A stretch of 51,695 nt of DNA from an uncultured delta proteobacterium (lineage in GTDB: Bacteria; Myxococcota; Myxococcia; Myxococcales; 40CM-4-68-19). The DNA lies in assembly GCA_903911145.1 (NCBI GenBank), contig CAIWCD010000006.1, forward strand, positions 1 through 51,695, read 5' to 3'. A model generated the notes under the pieces. That model saw nothing but the letters and a program-made list of their open reading frames with translations. It had not been told where the DNA came from and ran no database searches. Numbering within the stretch: position 1 is the stretch's first letter; the number at the start of each line of letters is the position of its first letter. Both the position numbers and the translations under genes were made by a program. Below, piece by piece: positions 7,814-18,132 of the stretch.

Positions 7814-8149
7814 TCACCGAGCGAGCTTCTTGCGCCACCCGCCCAAGAGCCGGCCAGCCTCCGCGGTCAGCGTCATCAACTCGGTCGCGCGGCCCTCCGA
7901 GAACAGCCCGAGATCGACTCCGAGCCGCAGGCAGACCCGCCACCGCGCGAGCGCTACATCCGCCACACGCAGCGAGTCGAGCGGGCTCTGCGCCTGCGTC
8001 GCGCTGGTGATGGCTTCGTGGAAGTCGAACGCGGCCTCCTCCATCCGGCGGCCAAGGACCGCGCGCCGCGAGCGCGGCATCCGCTCGCTCTGCTTGCATG
8101 CTTCGCGCAACAGGTCATATGCGCGAGAGAAGAGCGGCGACTCGTTCAT
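7814..8149 (-). CDS. avd: DGR accessory variability determinant, Avd-like helical bundle
   Basis: 111 residues, almost wholly helical and rich in Arg, matching the size and four-helix-bundle character of bAvd proteins. These form a barrel that binds the RT and the template RNA and are needed for mutagenic homing. The start ATG 8149 follows GAAGGAGCCC. It sits between the target gene and TR on the same strand, the canonical position for avd. Recognition rests on position, size and fold pattern. Confidence 0.82.
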   Translation of the reverse strand: MNESPLFSRAYDLLREACKQSERMPRSRRAVLGRRMEEAAFDFHEAITSATQAQSPLDSLRVADVALARWRVCLRLGVDLGLFSEGRATELMTLTAEAGRLLGGWRKKLAR

Positions 8150-8309
8150 GGGCTCCTTCTACTCTCCTGGCGGCGGGGAAAAACCGAGCGCGACGAGCGA
8201 CCCGCCCTTCGGGCGGGAAGCATGGTGTCCACTCGCGGCCTCGTCTCTCGCTCTCGGAACTTCTGGAGTTCAGGAATCAGAAGCCAGAAATCAGGAATTC
8301 AACTGCGAC
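8150..8309. other. Target-avd intergenic region with hairpins
   Basis: Holds a perfect hairpin CCCGCCC-TTC-GGGCGGG (8201-8217), a smaller one GAACT-TCTGG-AGTTC (8257-8271), and imperfect copies of CAGGAATCAG/CAGAAATCAGGAATTC directly after the VR. Hairpins 3' of the VR are known to stimulate retrohoming in some DGRs; this could be that, or a terminator of the target gene. No T-tract follows on the minus strand. Confidence 0.45.
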
Positions 8310-10199
8310 CTACTGGGCACAACGAAACCCGAGGCTGGCGTACCTGAGGGACGGATCGTCGTAGAGGCGGTCCGAAACGCGGAAGTACGACGGATAGCCG
8401 CCGCCCCAGGAACCGCCGCGCAATTCCTTTCCGCCGTTGTAGTCGGTGTCCAACCACTCCCAGACGTTGCCCGCCAAATCCAAGAGGCCCTGCTTCGAGC
8501 GTCCGGCGGGATAGGCTCCCACCGGGCAAGTCGTCTTGCGGTTGCCCTTGCCCAGGTCACTGCCTTCTCCGTCCCAGCAGAGTTGGTTGCTCGGCGGTTG
8601 GTTACCCCAGGGATATTCGCGACCCTCGCCGCCGCTCGCAGCCCACTCGCGCTCTTCGGACTTCGGCAGGCGTCCGCCAATCCAGCCGCAGAACGCGGTC
8701 GCTTGGTTCCAATCGACGCAGTTGATGGGATGGTTCTCGCGTCGCGTCTTCCAGTTGCAGGCGGCGCCGGTCTGCGGCTCAGTGCACGCGCCCGCCGCGA
8801 CGCACTTCCCATACGCGGCCACCGTCGTCGCCGTGCGGCCCAGCGCGAACGGCGCCACGCGCGTGCCCGCGAAGTTGCCGCCCTCGAGCGCACCACCAGG
8901 GAGGTTCACGAACTCAAGCCCGCTCTTCGGCTCGATGCGCCCCTTGCCCGGAGACGCCGCCGCCGCCCGCGTAGAGAGAACGACGCGCTTCTGCGCGACC
9001 TTGCCCTCCTCGAGCTTCAGCTCGACCGCCTGCGACGAATCACTTGTCGTCACCTCGACGCTCTTGGTGCAGAGCGGGACCTTGAAGGTGCCTGGAACTT
9101 TCCCCAGCTCCTTTCCATCGAGGAGCGCACGCGCCTCGAGCGCGTTGCCCTTCTCGTCCTCGGCCGTCACTTTGAGTCCCGCGAGCCGCGGCTTGGCGAC
9201 GATGCGCAGTGGACGGTCTTCACCCTTCTTCAGCACCACCCGCTCACCGTCGCTCTGCCAGCATGGGTCGTCGATGACGACCTTGTGCTCGCCCGCTTTC
9301 AGCTCCCGCCACGCAAGAGGCGACGCCCCCGCTTCCTTGCCATCGATGCTGATGGCGATACCTGCTGGCTCGGTCTCGACGGAGACGCGAGCGGAGATGC
9401 GCACCAGCGTGACCTGCACCTTCGCGCCGTCCTTCGCCGCGAGCTGAGCGGTCTGCGGTTCGTATCCCTCGCGCTGCAACGAAACATCATGCGGCCCTTT
9501 GGCCACCAGCTTTGAGCAGGGCGTGGCTTGGCAGAGAACGGCTCCGTCGAGCAGCACCACCGCACCCGGCGGCTCGCTCGCGAACTGGACGACCACCTCG
9601 GCGTCGTCGCCGACCGCGACATCTTGCGCGGCTCCGCCGATGTGTCCTTCGCTGCCCGCGCCCTCGCTTGCGACGGTCGCACTGCGCTTCGCGGCATTCG
9701 AGCTACGCTTTGCTGTGGGAGCCGCACCAAGCGGGGAGACCAGGGTCACCAGCGCGGCGTCCGCTTGATCGACCAGCTCGTCAATGTTCGTGCCCCGCGC
9801 ATCCGCGCTCTGCAAAAGCCGCCCATCAAACGTGGAAAACAGCCGCATGGTGAGGAAGAGGTGCTTGCCGACCTGCGCGATGCGCCCGCTGACGATGTAA
9901 TCCGCGCCCAGCTTGCGGCCGGTTTCGACCTCGCACTCCCCAGTGCAATCCGCCACGGTCTTGCCGTTCGCTTGGAGCAGCGCCTCTGTGCTCTCGCGCG
10001 TCATCACGAACAGGTCGGGCGCGCGGCGGTTGACTGCGCTGCGCGCGAGATCGCTGAAAACCACTCGGTCGATCTTCAGACCCGGCGCGATCTCGAATTC
10101 GAGCACCGCGAGATGCTTCTGCTCGGCGGCGCGGGCGGAGAGAGGCGCGAGGGAGACGAGCGCGAGTCCGAGAAGGAAGGCCGAGCGAGCAGAGTTCAT
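8310..10199 (-). CDS. DGR target: secreted CsgG-like/PEGA/FGE-sulfatase-fold protein
   Basis: 629 residues. Signal peptide 1-24 (ends SARAAEQ). Residues about 28-150 resemble CsgG/TolB-type N-domains (HLAVLEFEIAPGL, ADYIVSGRIAQVG). At least two PEGA-like modules follow (about 195-325; SEPPGAVVLLDG, TEPAGIAISIDGKEAG). The C-terminal 215 residues form a formylglycine-generating-enzyme/C-type-lectin-like fold (NHPINCVDWNQATAFCGW, ELRGGSW, GFRCAQ). The VR is the last 36 codons, so diversity falls on the exposed lectin-fold surface. The likely role is a periplasmic or surface ligand-binding protein; the ligand is unknown. Start ATG 10199 is chosen because the signal peptide begins there. Confidence 0.88.
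   Translation of the reverse strand: MNSARSAFLLGLALVSLAPLSARAAEQKHLAVLEFEIAPGLKIDRVVFSDLARSAVNRRAPDLFVMTRESTEALLQANGKTVADCTGECEVETGRKLGADYIVSGRIAQVGKHLFLTMRLFSTFDGRLLQSADARGTNIDELVDQADAALVTLVSPLGAAPTAKRSSNAAKRSATVASEGAGSEGHIGGAAQDVAVGDDAEVVVQFASEPPGAVVLLDGAVLCQATPCSKLVAKGPHDVSLQREGYEPQTAQLAAKDGAKVQVTLVRISARVSVETEPAGIAISIDGKEAGASPLAWRELKAGEHKVVIDDPCWQSDGERVVLKKGEDRPLRIVAKPRLAGLKVTAEDEKGNALEARALLDGKELGKVPGTFKVPLCTKSVEVTTSDSSQAVELKLEEGKVAQKRVVLSTRAAAASPGKGRIEPKSGLEFVNLPGGALEGGNFAGTRVAPFALGRTATTVAAYGKCVAAGACTEPQTGAACNWKTRRENHPINCVDWNQATAFCGWIGGRLPKSEEREWAASGGEGREYPWGNQPPSNQLCWDGEGSDLGKGNRKTTCPVGAYPAGRSKQGLLDLAGNVWEWLDTDYNGGKELRGGSWGGGYPSYFRVSDRLYDDPSLRYASLGFRCAQ
8312..8422 (-). repeat. DGR variable repeat (VR)
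   Basis: The last 36 codons of the target gene. Relative to the TR, 17 of 36 residues differ; all but one change (Ala to Val) come from adenine substitutions. The codons next to the invariant RGGSW and GFRCAQ ends are unchanged. Confidence 0.93.
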
Positions 10200-10298
10200 T
10201 CTTGGGTCCCCGTGCGAGAGCGGTTCAGTCGGCACACTTAGCAGGTCTGGAGAAACCGCTCGAGCCGCGGCTCGAACTGTCGTCGCTTCCAGCGCCGT

Positions 10299-11451
10299 TC
10301 AATCAGCCCCCGGGATGCCGTATTTCGCCAGCGCCTCGCTGCCGCGCCGGGCATACTCGTTCATGACACGCAGGATCCCCGGCACTCGCTCCGGCACTGC
10401 CGGCAGCGCGTCGGCTGGCACTTTGAACCGCGCCAAAGCCTCACGAGCACGACTCAGCGCCGCGAGCGTGTTCTGCATCGTCTTCTCAAACTCAACGAGC
10501 TGCTCCCCGCGTACCGCGACGCGCCCGCGACGCAGCCGCTCGTCCATCGCGCTTTGCGCCGGACCGAGCGAATTCGCTGGCAGCGGCGGAGGCTGGGCCA
10601 CCACCGGCGGTGGCGCCGGATTCCGCGCGGCGCTGTTCCTACGAACTGGGTCTGGAACCCGATCGGCGTTGTAGATCGCGCGGCGCAAATAGAACCGGGC
10701 CTCGCCGAGCGTGAACACGCGCACCGGCATTTTCCTCCGCGCCTTCTCCTCTCGCTCGCGAATCACCTGATCGATCGTCTCGCGGCGCGCCTCGCTCTGC
10801 GCCACGAAGATCACCTCGGCCGGCCAGCCGTCCTTGAATGCGCTCGAGTAGAACGTCGAGCTATCGCCGTGATGCACGTTTCCGGCGTAGCCGGTCAAGA
10901 AGTGCGCGTAGCGGTCCAGCTTCGCCAGCGTCGACGTCGACTTCTTCACGTCGCGCACCGTCGCGGTGCCCGTCGAACTCCTTGAACGGCAGATCGAGAT
11001 ATTCGCCGAGCACCCACCGGAAATTCCGTGGCACCTTCGCCGGCGTCTTTCCGTCTTGCGCCACCAGACCGAGAAACACCTCATTGAGCAGAACTTCGTG
11101 TTTCAAAAACTGCTGCCCGACATCATGCTTTGGAGCCCGCTCCAGCTTCAGATTCAGACGCTCACAACCGATCTCGAATCCCTCTGCTGTCGCTGCCCAA
11201 ACCGCCGTCCATCCCTCTGCACTTCCAAACCCCAGATCACTTCTCAACACCGCACCCTGCCCGCCGACTTTCGCTGCCAACTGCCTCAGCCTCGTCGACG
11301 ATCTTGCTTTGCTTCTTCCTGGAAACATCAACCTCTCAATCTGTTCCCTGGTCAGATACCTGCACACTGCCAAAAATCCACACAACTCCCTGTCCCGATC
11401 TGTCATCTGCCTATTCCGCCCCGCCCCCTTCTCCACCGTCACTGCCTCCAT
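10299..11451 (-). pseudogene. Replication-relaxation (Replic_Relax) family gene with a frameshift
   Basis: The 5' part (11451 to about 10970) has the winged-helix start of this family: TDRDRELCGFLAVCRYLTRE, IERLMFPGRSKARSSTRL. The protein continues in the next frame from about 10970 to 10299 (STLAKLDRYAHFLTGYAG, then EVIFVAQSEARRETIDQV). One extra G in a GGG run near 10965-10975 would explain it. The family is found on plasmids and integrative elements and is linked to replication or relaxation, poorly characterised. Start ATG 11451 has GGGAG upstream. It could be a real pseudogene, a sequencing error or programmed frameshifting. The palindrome at 11467 lies just upstream of the start. Confidence 0.7.
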
Positions 11452-11466
11452 GATTTTCTCCCTCTA

Positions 11467-11530
11467 CCTCTACCGATCCCCTGCCACCCTTTCCCGTCGT
11501 TGGGAGAGGGTGGCAGGGGATCGGTAGAGG
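11467..11530. repeat. Perfect 24-bp palindrome with 16-nt loop, element 1
   Basis: Arms 11467-11490 and 11507-11530 are perfectly complementary. The loop read on the minus strand is CTCCCAACGACGGGAA. It sits in the divergent region between the replication-relaxation gene and the RHH-HTH-integrase operon. Element 2 has a counterpart with a closely similar loop (24169-24223). Candidate origin, transfer site, terminator or REP-like repeat. Confidence 0.8.
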
Positions 11531-11712
11531 TGTTTGCGCGGCGCTCTTGCCGCGCATGGTTCGATGCGACAACACATCGATTTCGCGGGGCGGAATCGGC
11601 AGCCGCCTCGAAACCCAACTCGAAACCACCGTGGGTGCAATGACCCGAAACCATCTGATCGAGACCCCGATCGAGGCTGTTTCGCGGTCGGCTTTCCGTA
11701 GTGTGCATGACG

Positions 11713-11745
11713 TTGACTTGTATGACACGACGCTGTACACGTCAA
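11713..11745 (+). promoter_or_regulatory. Candidate promoter/operator of the RHH-HTH-integrase operon, element 1
   Basis: TTGACT (11713-11718), 17 bp, TACACG (11736-11741), 25 bp before the RHH start. The same segment forms an inverted repeat TTGACTTGTA / TACACGTCAA (9 of 10), a plausible site for autoregulation by the RHH protein. Confidence 0.45.
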
Positions 11746-11766
11746 TACGCACTGCGAGGAGCACGC

Positions 11767-12117
11767 ATGGGCCCGAAGTCGAACAACCGCATCACCTCCG
11801 ACGAGAAACCAGTCGTCTCGTTTCGCATGTCGTTCAGGCTGACCGCCTGGCTCAAGGATGTCGCTTCGAAGCGAGCCTGGTCGATGAACGAGTACGTCGT
11901 CAGCGCACTCGAGGGCCTGCAACGGATGTGGGGATTCCCCGCGATGATGGCCGACGTGCTCGAAGCCGATCGCAAGGCGATGGGGCTCGATGAGTTCGAT
12001 TACATCGGCCACCTGCTCGTGCGCCGATACAACGAGATCCGCGATCAGGGCGGGCCAGGCTTCGAGAAGAAAGCCAAGCGCAAGGGCGACCAGAGCGGCG
12101 TCGGAAGGCACGAATGA
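11767..12117 (+). CDS. RHH-like DNA-binding protein, first gene of the integrase operon
   Basis: 116 residues from ATG 11767, preceded by GCGAGGAGCACGC. Residues about 17-50 (VVSFRMSFRLTAWLKDVASK, then SMNEYVVSALEGL) follow a ribbon-helix-helix pattern. The rest is helical with a basic tail (EKKAKRKGDQ). It overlaps the next gene by 4 bp (ATGA). The same order, RHH-HTH-integrase, occurs in element 2. It probably represses the operon and may help partition or excision (inference). Confidence 0.72.
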   Translation: MGPKSNNRITSDEKPVVSFRMSFRLTAWLKDVASKRAWSMNEYVVSALEGLQRMWGFPAMMADVLEADRKAMGLDEFDYIGHLLVRRYNEIRDQGGPGFEKKAKRKGDQSGVGRHE

Positions 12118-12389
12118 GCGCCATCACGAACGCGCCGCAGATCAATGGCTCCGCATCGAGGAGCGGGATCACCTCGCGCCCACCGTCGCGAATCTCTCAG
12201 TCGTGTGACCGACTCTGGGACGCGGTCGACGTCGCCACCTTTCTCAAGACCTCGCGCTCCTGGGTCTATATGCGAGCGGAGCGCAACGAAATCCCCTTCC
12301 TGCGAATCGGTGGCCTCCTTCGCTTTCAGCCGAGCAAGATCCGCGAGTGGGCTGCGTCGGGCGCGGCTGCTGTCAGACAGATCCGCTAG
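12114..12389 (+). CDS. Excisionase-like HTH protein
   Basis: 91 residues. The C-terminal half is a HTH_17/AlpA-like domain (LWDAVDVATFLKTSRSWVYM, then FLRIGGLLRFQPSKIREWAA). Proteins of this type bend attachment DNA and direct recombination toward excision. It overlaps the RHH gene by 4 bp and ends 9 bp before the integrase start, so all three are probably one transcript. Confidence 0.78.
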   Translation: MSAITNAPQINGSASRSGITSRPPSRISQSCDRLWDAVDVATFLKTSRSWVYMRAERNEIPFLRIGGLLRFQPSKIREWAASGAAAVRQIR

Positions 12390-12398
12390 GAGTCGACA

Positions 12399-13826
<1,428 letters not shown>

Positions 13827-13916
13827 CGGGGCGTGGCTCGTACCATCGGGCACGCGCGGCGTCAACGGAAAGGGGGCGCAGAAACATCGCGCGAGGATGC
13901 AGCGCTGCGACGACGG

Positions 13917-14210
13917 CTACGTCGTGCCCGGCTCGCCATGGTTGAGCGCGCTCTTAAGCACCTGCGAAGGCCGGAACGTCAGCACGCGACGGGCGCTGAT
14001 CTCGATCTCCTGCCCCGTCTGCGGATTGCGACCAACGCGGGACTTCTTGCCGCGCACGACGAAGTTGCCAAATCCGGACAATTTGATCTTCTCGCCCTTC
14101 TCGAGAGTCTGCTTGATGGTGTCGAAGACGAGCTCGACGATCTCCGCGCTCTCCTTCTTCGAGAACCCGACCTTGCTGCACACGCTGTCGACGACGTCCG
14201 CCTTGGTCAT
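13917..14210 (-). CDS. ihfA: Integration host factor alpha subunit (HU/IHF family)
   Basis: 97 residues. MTKADVVDSV start, KKESAEIVELVFDTIKQTLE dimer helices, the beta-arm with GKKSRVGRNPQTGQEI, and ARRVLTFRPSQVLK at the end. It binds and sharply bends DNA, and many tyrosine recombinases need it. Position after pheT is the same as in E. coli, which supports ihfA over a generic HU. The start is ATG 14210. Confidence 0.9.
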   Translation of the reverse strand: MTKADVVDSVCSKVGFSKKESAEIVELVFDTIKQTLEKGEKIKLSGFGNFVVRGKKSRVGRNPQTGQEIEISARRVLTFRPSQVLKSALNHGEPGTT

Positions 14211-14267
14211 GGCGCAGAATCTATGCGGCGATTTGCACGCCTGTCAAAGGGGGTGTAGTGGCGCCGT

Positions 14268-16880
14268 TCAGCTGCGGATCTCGGCTCCGACCCGCTCGCG
14301 CAGGCGCGTGACGACTGCGGCGATCAACGCATCGGCCTCCGCGTCGGTGAGCGTGCGATCCGGCGCACGCAGCGTCAGGCTCCAGGCCACGCTCTTCTTG
14401 TCCGCGGGCACGGGCGCGCCGCGATAGACGTCGAACGGCTCGACGGCTTCGAGCAGGCCCTTGTCGTCAGCGCTGCGGATCTCTGCGCGCAGTGCGGACG
14501 CCGGCACGTTCGCAGCCACAACGAACGCGAGATCGCGCGCGACCGAGGGGAAGCGCGGCACGCCGTGGCTCTGCGGGACCGTCTGTGCCTGATTGAGGAG
14601 CAGGTCCCAATCGAGCTCTGCGACGAACACCTCGGCCGGTAGATCGAAGGCCTTGGCAACGACGGGATGCAGCTGGCCGAAAGCGCCGGCCGACGGCGCT
14701 GCGTGCGGACCAGCGGAGATCGCGCCGAGGTGAAGCACAGCGGAAAACGCAGGATGCAGCGCTTGCGTGGAGATATCGAGAGCCTTCGCCGGAGCGTGCG
14801 AATCGGTGATCGGCGCGAAGGAGATCGACGGGATTCGCAGGCTCGCGCAGAGCTCCTCGATCGCCCCCTTGAGCGCGTAGAACGCACCAGCAGAATCGAG
14901 CTCGCCAGCCTTGGGCGCGGCCCAGAAGCGCGGCTGCGTCCGGCCAACCGACGCGAGCCCGAGGCGGCGCGGCTCAGCCAGAGGCCAGGCGAGCGCGCCT
15001 TCCGCGTGGCGCGGGTCGGGCACGCCCAGATAGACGCGCCCGAGTTCGTAGAGACGCAGTTCGGTCGTGCCGCGCGCGAGGTTGTGCTGGAGATTGCGCA
15101 GGAGGCCGGGAAGCATCGAGGTGCGCATCGCGCCCTGCTCCACCGTGAGCGGATTCTTCACGCGCACGGGCCGCGGCAGCGAGACGCGGTGGCCGTCGAG
15201 TTTTTCGCCCGGCAGCGGCAGAGGAAAGAGTGCGTCGAGGTCCCTCTCGGCGACGAAGCTGTAGTTGAGCGCCTCGTCAAACCCGCACGCAGAGAGCGAT
15301 GCACGCGCTGCCGCCGTCGCAACTTCAGACGCCGCGCGACGCTGCGTCGTGCCAACTCCGGCGAGGTGCAGCGTGATCGGAATCGTGTCGAGGCCGCGCT
15401 GGCGCGCGATCTCCTCGACGCAATCGATCTCGCGCGTCAGATCGCGGCGGAATCCGGGCACCTGCCACAGACGCTTGTCTGTATTTCCCTCGATTGCTTT
15501 GAGCCCCAACGATTCGAGCCGCGCCTCGACCTCGGCAGCAGGAATCTCGACGCCGAGGGTTCGGCTCACCTGCGCGGGACGCACCCAGATCTTCGTCGGC
15601 TGGCGATGCGGCTCAGGCCAGAGGTCGATGACACCACTCACGACAGTTCCGCCCGCGAGCTGCGCAATCAACTCCGCGCAGCGATCGAGTGCGCGCCGCG
15701 CCGTCTCCTCGTCAGCGCCCTTCTCGAACCGCGCGCTCGCCTCGCTCTTGAGCCCTTGTCGCTTGCTCGTGCGGCGCGTCCCCGGCCCGTCAAATACGGC
15801 GCTCTCGAGGAGGATGCGCACGGTGCCGTCCGACACTTCGCTGGTCTGACCGCCCATGATTCCCGCGAGCGCGACGGGCCCTTCCCCGTCGCAGATCAGC
15901 AGATCATCGGCCGCGAGCTCGCGCTCCTTCGCGTCGAGCGTGATCATCTTCTCGCCCGCGCGAGCCGTGCGCACGACGATGCGTGCCCCGCGCAGCTTGT
16001 CGAGATCGAAGGCATGCAGCGGATGCCCCAGCTCGAGCAGCGCCAGGTTCGTTGCGTCGACGACGTTGCTGATCGCACGCACGCCGCTCGCGCGCAGACG
16101 TTCTTGAAGATGCAGAGGAGAGGGCGCGACGCGAACCCCTTCGATGACGCGCGCGAGATAGCGCGAGCAGCGCGGCTCGCCGAAAGCGACCGCGAGATCG
16201 GCGGCAAACTCGACCTTCGCCTTGCCATGCACAGGCAGAGACGCGTCGCTGCCTTCGCGCGCGAGTTGCGCCTCCGAAGCGCGCAACGCCATGCCCAGAG
16301 CGGCCGAGAGCTCGCGCGCAATTCCGAGATGCGAGAGCGCATCGGGACGGTTCGGGGTGACGTTCAACTCGAGAATCGTGTCCGGCAGCCCGAGCAGCGA
16401 CTCCACCGGCGTGCCCAGCTTCGTCGCGTGAGGTAGATGCATCAGCCCGGCGTGATCGTCGCCAAGACCGAGTTCGCGCGCCGAGCAGAGCATCCCGAAG
16501 CTCTCGTTGCCGCGCAGCTTCGCCGCCTTGATCTTCATCCCGCCAGGCAGGTCAGCACCGACGCGCGCCAGCGGAACCACGTCTCCGGCTGCGTAGTTCT
16601 GCGCGCCGCAGACGACCTTCCAGATCTGCGTGCCGTCGTCGACTTCGCAGAGCGAGAGATGATCCGAGCCGGCGATCGGCGAGCGCGTCACGACCCGCGC
16701 GGCGACAACTCCGGCCGGCGCGCCCTCGGCGGATTGCTGCGCGGGAAGCCCGTGCTCCTCGCGACCTTCCACCTCGAATCCGATCGCGGTGAGCTTCTGC
16801 GCGATCTCGTCGTTCGTCAGCGGGTGCGCCGAGAGCGTGACGCTGCACAGTTCGCGAAGCCAGTTCAGGGAGATCTTCAT
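14268..16880 (-). CDS. pheT: Phenylalanyl-tRNA synthetase beta subunit
   Basis: 870 residues, somewhat longer than the usual 790-830. It starts MKISLNWLRELC. The tRNA-binding domain is about 45-170 (VVCGAQNYAAGDVVPLA), followed by the B3/B4 and B5 regions (NVTPNRPDALSHLGIAREL; VEEIARQRGLDTIP) and the C-terminal anticodon-binding FDX-ACB domain (RFPSVARDLAFVV). It forms the alpha2-beta2 enzyme with PheS to charge tRNA-Phe. The gene lies 90 bp downstream of pheS and 57 bp upstream of ihfA. Confidence 0.97.
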   Translation of the reverse strand: MKISLNWLRELCSVTLSAHPLTNDEIAQKLTAIGFEVEGREEHGLPAQQSAEGAPAGVVAARVVTRSPIAGSDHLSLCEVDDGTQIWKVVCGAQNYAAGDVVPLARVGADLPGGMKIKAAKLRGNESFGMLCSARELGLGDDHAGLMHLPHATKLGTPVESLLGLPDTILELNVTPNRPDALSHLGIARELSAALGMALRASEAQLAREGSDASLPVHGKAKVEFAADLAVAFGEPRCSRYLARVIEGVRVAPSPLHLQERLRASGVRAISNVVDATNLALLELGHPLHAFDLDKLRGARIVVRTARAGEKMITLDAKERELAADDLLICDGEGPVALAGIMGGQTSEVSDGTVRILLESAVFDGPGTRRTSKRQGLKSEASARFEKGADEETARRALDRCAELIAQLAGGTVVSGVIDLWPEPHRQPTKIWVRPAQVSRTLGVEIPAAEVEARLESLGLKAIEGNTDKRLWQVPGFRRDLTREIDCVEEIARQRGLDTIPITLHLAGVGTTQRRAASEVATAAARASLSACGFDEALNYSFVAERDLDALFPLPLPGEKLDGHRVSLPRPVRVKNPLTVEQGAMRTSMLPGLLRNLQHNLARGTTELRLYELGRVYLGVPDPRHAEGALAWPLAEPRRLGLASVGRTQPRFWAAPKAGELDSAGAFYALKGAIEELCASLRIPSISFAPITDSHAPAKALDISTQALHPAFSAVLHLGAISAGPHAAPSAGAFGQLHPVVAKAFDLPAEVFVAELDWDLLLNQAQTVPQSHGVPRFPSVARDLAFVVAANVPASALRAEIRSADDKGLLEAVEPFDVYRGAPVPADKKSVAWSLTLRAPDRTLTDAEADALIAAVVTRLRERVGAEIRS

Positions 16881-16970
16881 GTCCGGGACGCCTTTTCTGC
16901 CTCAAGCCCAATCACGGCAGATGATTGCTATGCCAATCAATATGCTTTGCACTCAAACGATCGAAGCGAA

Positions 16971-18041
16971 CTAGAGCTGTTGCAGGAAGCGCACGTCGTT
17001 CTCGAAAAGCGCGCGCAGGTCGTCGATGCCGTGGCGCAGCAGCGCGAGGCGATCGATGCCGACACCGAACGCGTAGCCGCTCACGACTTCCGGATCGTAG
17101 CCGGCCATCCGGAGCACGTCGGGATTGACCATTCCCGCGCCGAGCACCTCGAGCCAGCCGGTGTTCTTGCAGAGGCGGCAGCCCTTCCCTGCGCAGGCGG
17201 GATGCGAGATGTCGACCTCGGCCGACGGCTCGGTGAACGGGAAGTAGCTCGGGCGCAGGCGCGTTTTCGTGCCCGGTCCGAAGAAGCCCTTCACGAACGA
17301 ATCGAGCGTGCCGCGCAGGTGCGCCATCGAGAGCCCCGCTTCGACGTGAAGGCACTCGACCTGGTGGAACATCGGCGTGTGCGTGACGTCCGAGTCGCAC
17401 CGGTAGACCTTGCCCGGCGCGATGATCCGCACGGGAGGCTTCTGCGCGAGCATCGTGCGGATCTGCACAGGGCTCGTGTGCGTGCGCAGCAGGAGTGCGC
17501 TCTGTGCGCCGCGCGTCGGAGGCGAGCCTGGAGGCGGCGCGGGCGCGGTCGACATGTCGATATAGAAGGTGTCCTGCATGTCGCGCGCAGGATGGTCGGG
17601 CGGGATCGCGAGCATCTCGAAGTTGTAGAGGTCCCACTCGAGCTCGGGGCCGTCGGCCGTGGCGAATCCGAGACGCGCGAAGATCTCGATGATGTCGTCC
17701 ATCGCCTGCGAGACGGGATGGCGATGGCCGCGCGCACGAGGAAGACCGGGCAGCGTGACGTCGACGGGCTCCCGCTTCAGCTCAGCCGCGAGCGCCTTCT
17801 GTCCGGCCGCAGCCTTCGCGGAGTCGAGCGCAGCTTCGATGCCGACCTTGACCCGATTCATCGCCTCGCCCGCCTTCGGGCGATCCTCGGCGGCGAGCTT
17901 GCCCATCCCGCGCAGCAGCGCCGAGAGCGAGCCCTTCTTGCCGAGATACTTCACGCGCGCGGCCTCGACATCGGCCTCAAGAGTCAGCTGCGCGATCTCG
18001 GTCGTGGCTTGTGCGAGCAGCGTTTCGAGTTCCTCAAGCAT
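16971..18041 (-). CDS. pheS: Phenylalanyl-tRNA synthetase alpha subunit
   Basis: 356 residues from ATG 18041. This start is preferred over ATG 18047 because GGAG lies 6 bases upstream. N-terminal coiled coil with VKYLGKKGSLSALLRGMGKL, then class II motifs: HPVSQAMDDI, FDSFVKGFFGPGTKTRLRPS and GCRLCKNTGWLEVLGAGMVN, and GVGIDRLALLRHGIDDLR near the end. It carries the catalytic site for phenylalanine activation. Confidence 0.97.
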   Translation of the reverse strand: MLEELETLLAQATTEIAQLTLEADVEAARVKYLGKKGSLSALLRGMGKLAAEDRPKAGEAMNRVKVGIEAALDSAKAAAGQKALAAELKREPVDVTLPGLPRARGHRHPVSQAMDDIIEIFARLGFATADGPELEWDLYNFEMLAIPPDHPARDMQDTFYIDMSTAPAPPPGSPPTRGAQSALLLRTHTSPVQIRTMLAQKPPVRIIAPGKVYRCDSDVTHTPMFHQVECLHVEAGLSMAHLRGTLDSFVKGFFGPGTKTRLRPSYFPFTEPSAEVDISHPACAGKGCRLCKNTGWLEVLGAGMVNPDVLRMAGYDPEVVSGYAFGVGIDRLALLRHGIDDLRALFENDVRFLQQL

Positions 18042-18070
18042 GAACATCTCCGAGGAGAGAACAGAGTGTA

Positions 18071-18108
18071 GAAACGAAACGGGCCGCCTGGGTTGCCCCG
18101 GCGGCCCG
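18071..18108 (-). terminator. Hairpin before pheS, terminator or attenuator
   Basis: CGGGCCGCC (18080-18088) pairs perfectly with GGCGGCCCG (18100-18108), and the loop adds an inner GGG/CCC stem. On the minus strand TTTCGTTTC follows. It lies between rplT and pheS, where E. coli has the pheST attenuator. No Phe-rich leader peptide is visible, so control by another mechanism or simple partial termination is possible. Confidence 0.6.
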
Positions 18109-18132
18109 CTCGCGTGAAGCTTGAAGCGAACT

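Noticed and set aside
14667-16436. 589-residue open frame on the plus strand
   Set aside because: Antisense shadow of pheT caused by high GC; Arg-rich and without motif.
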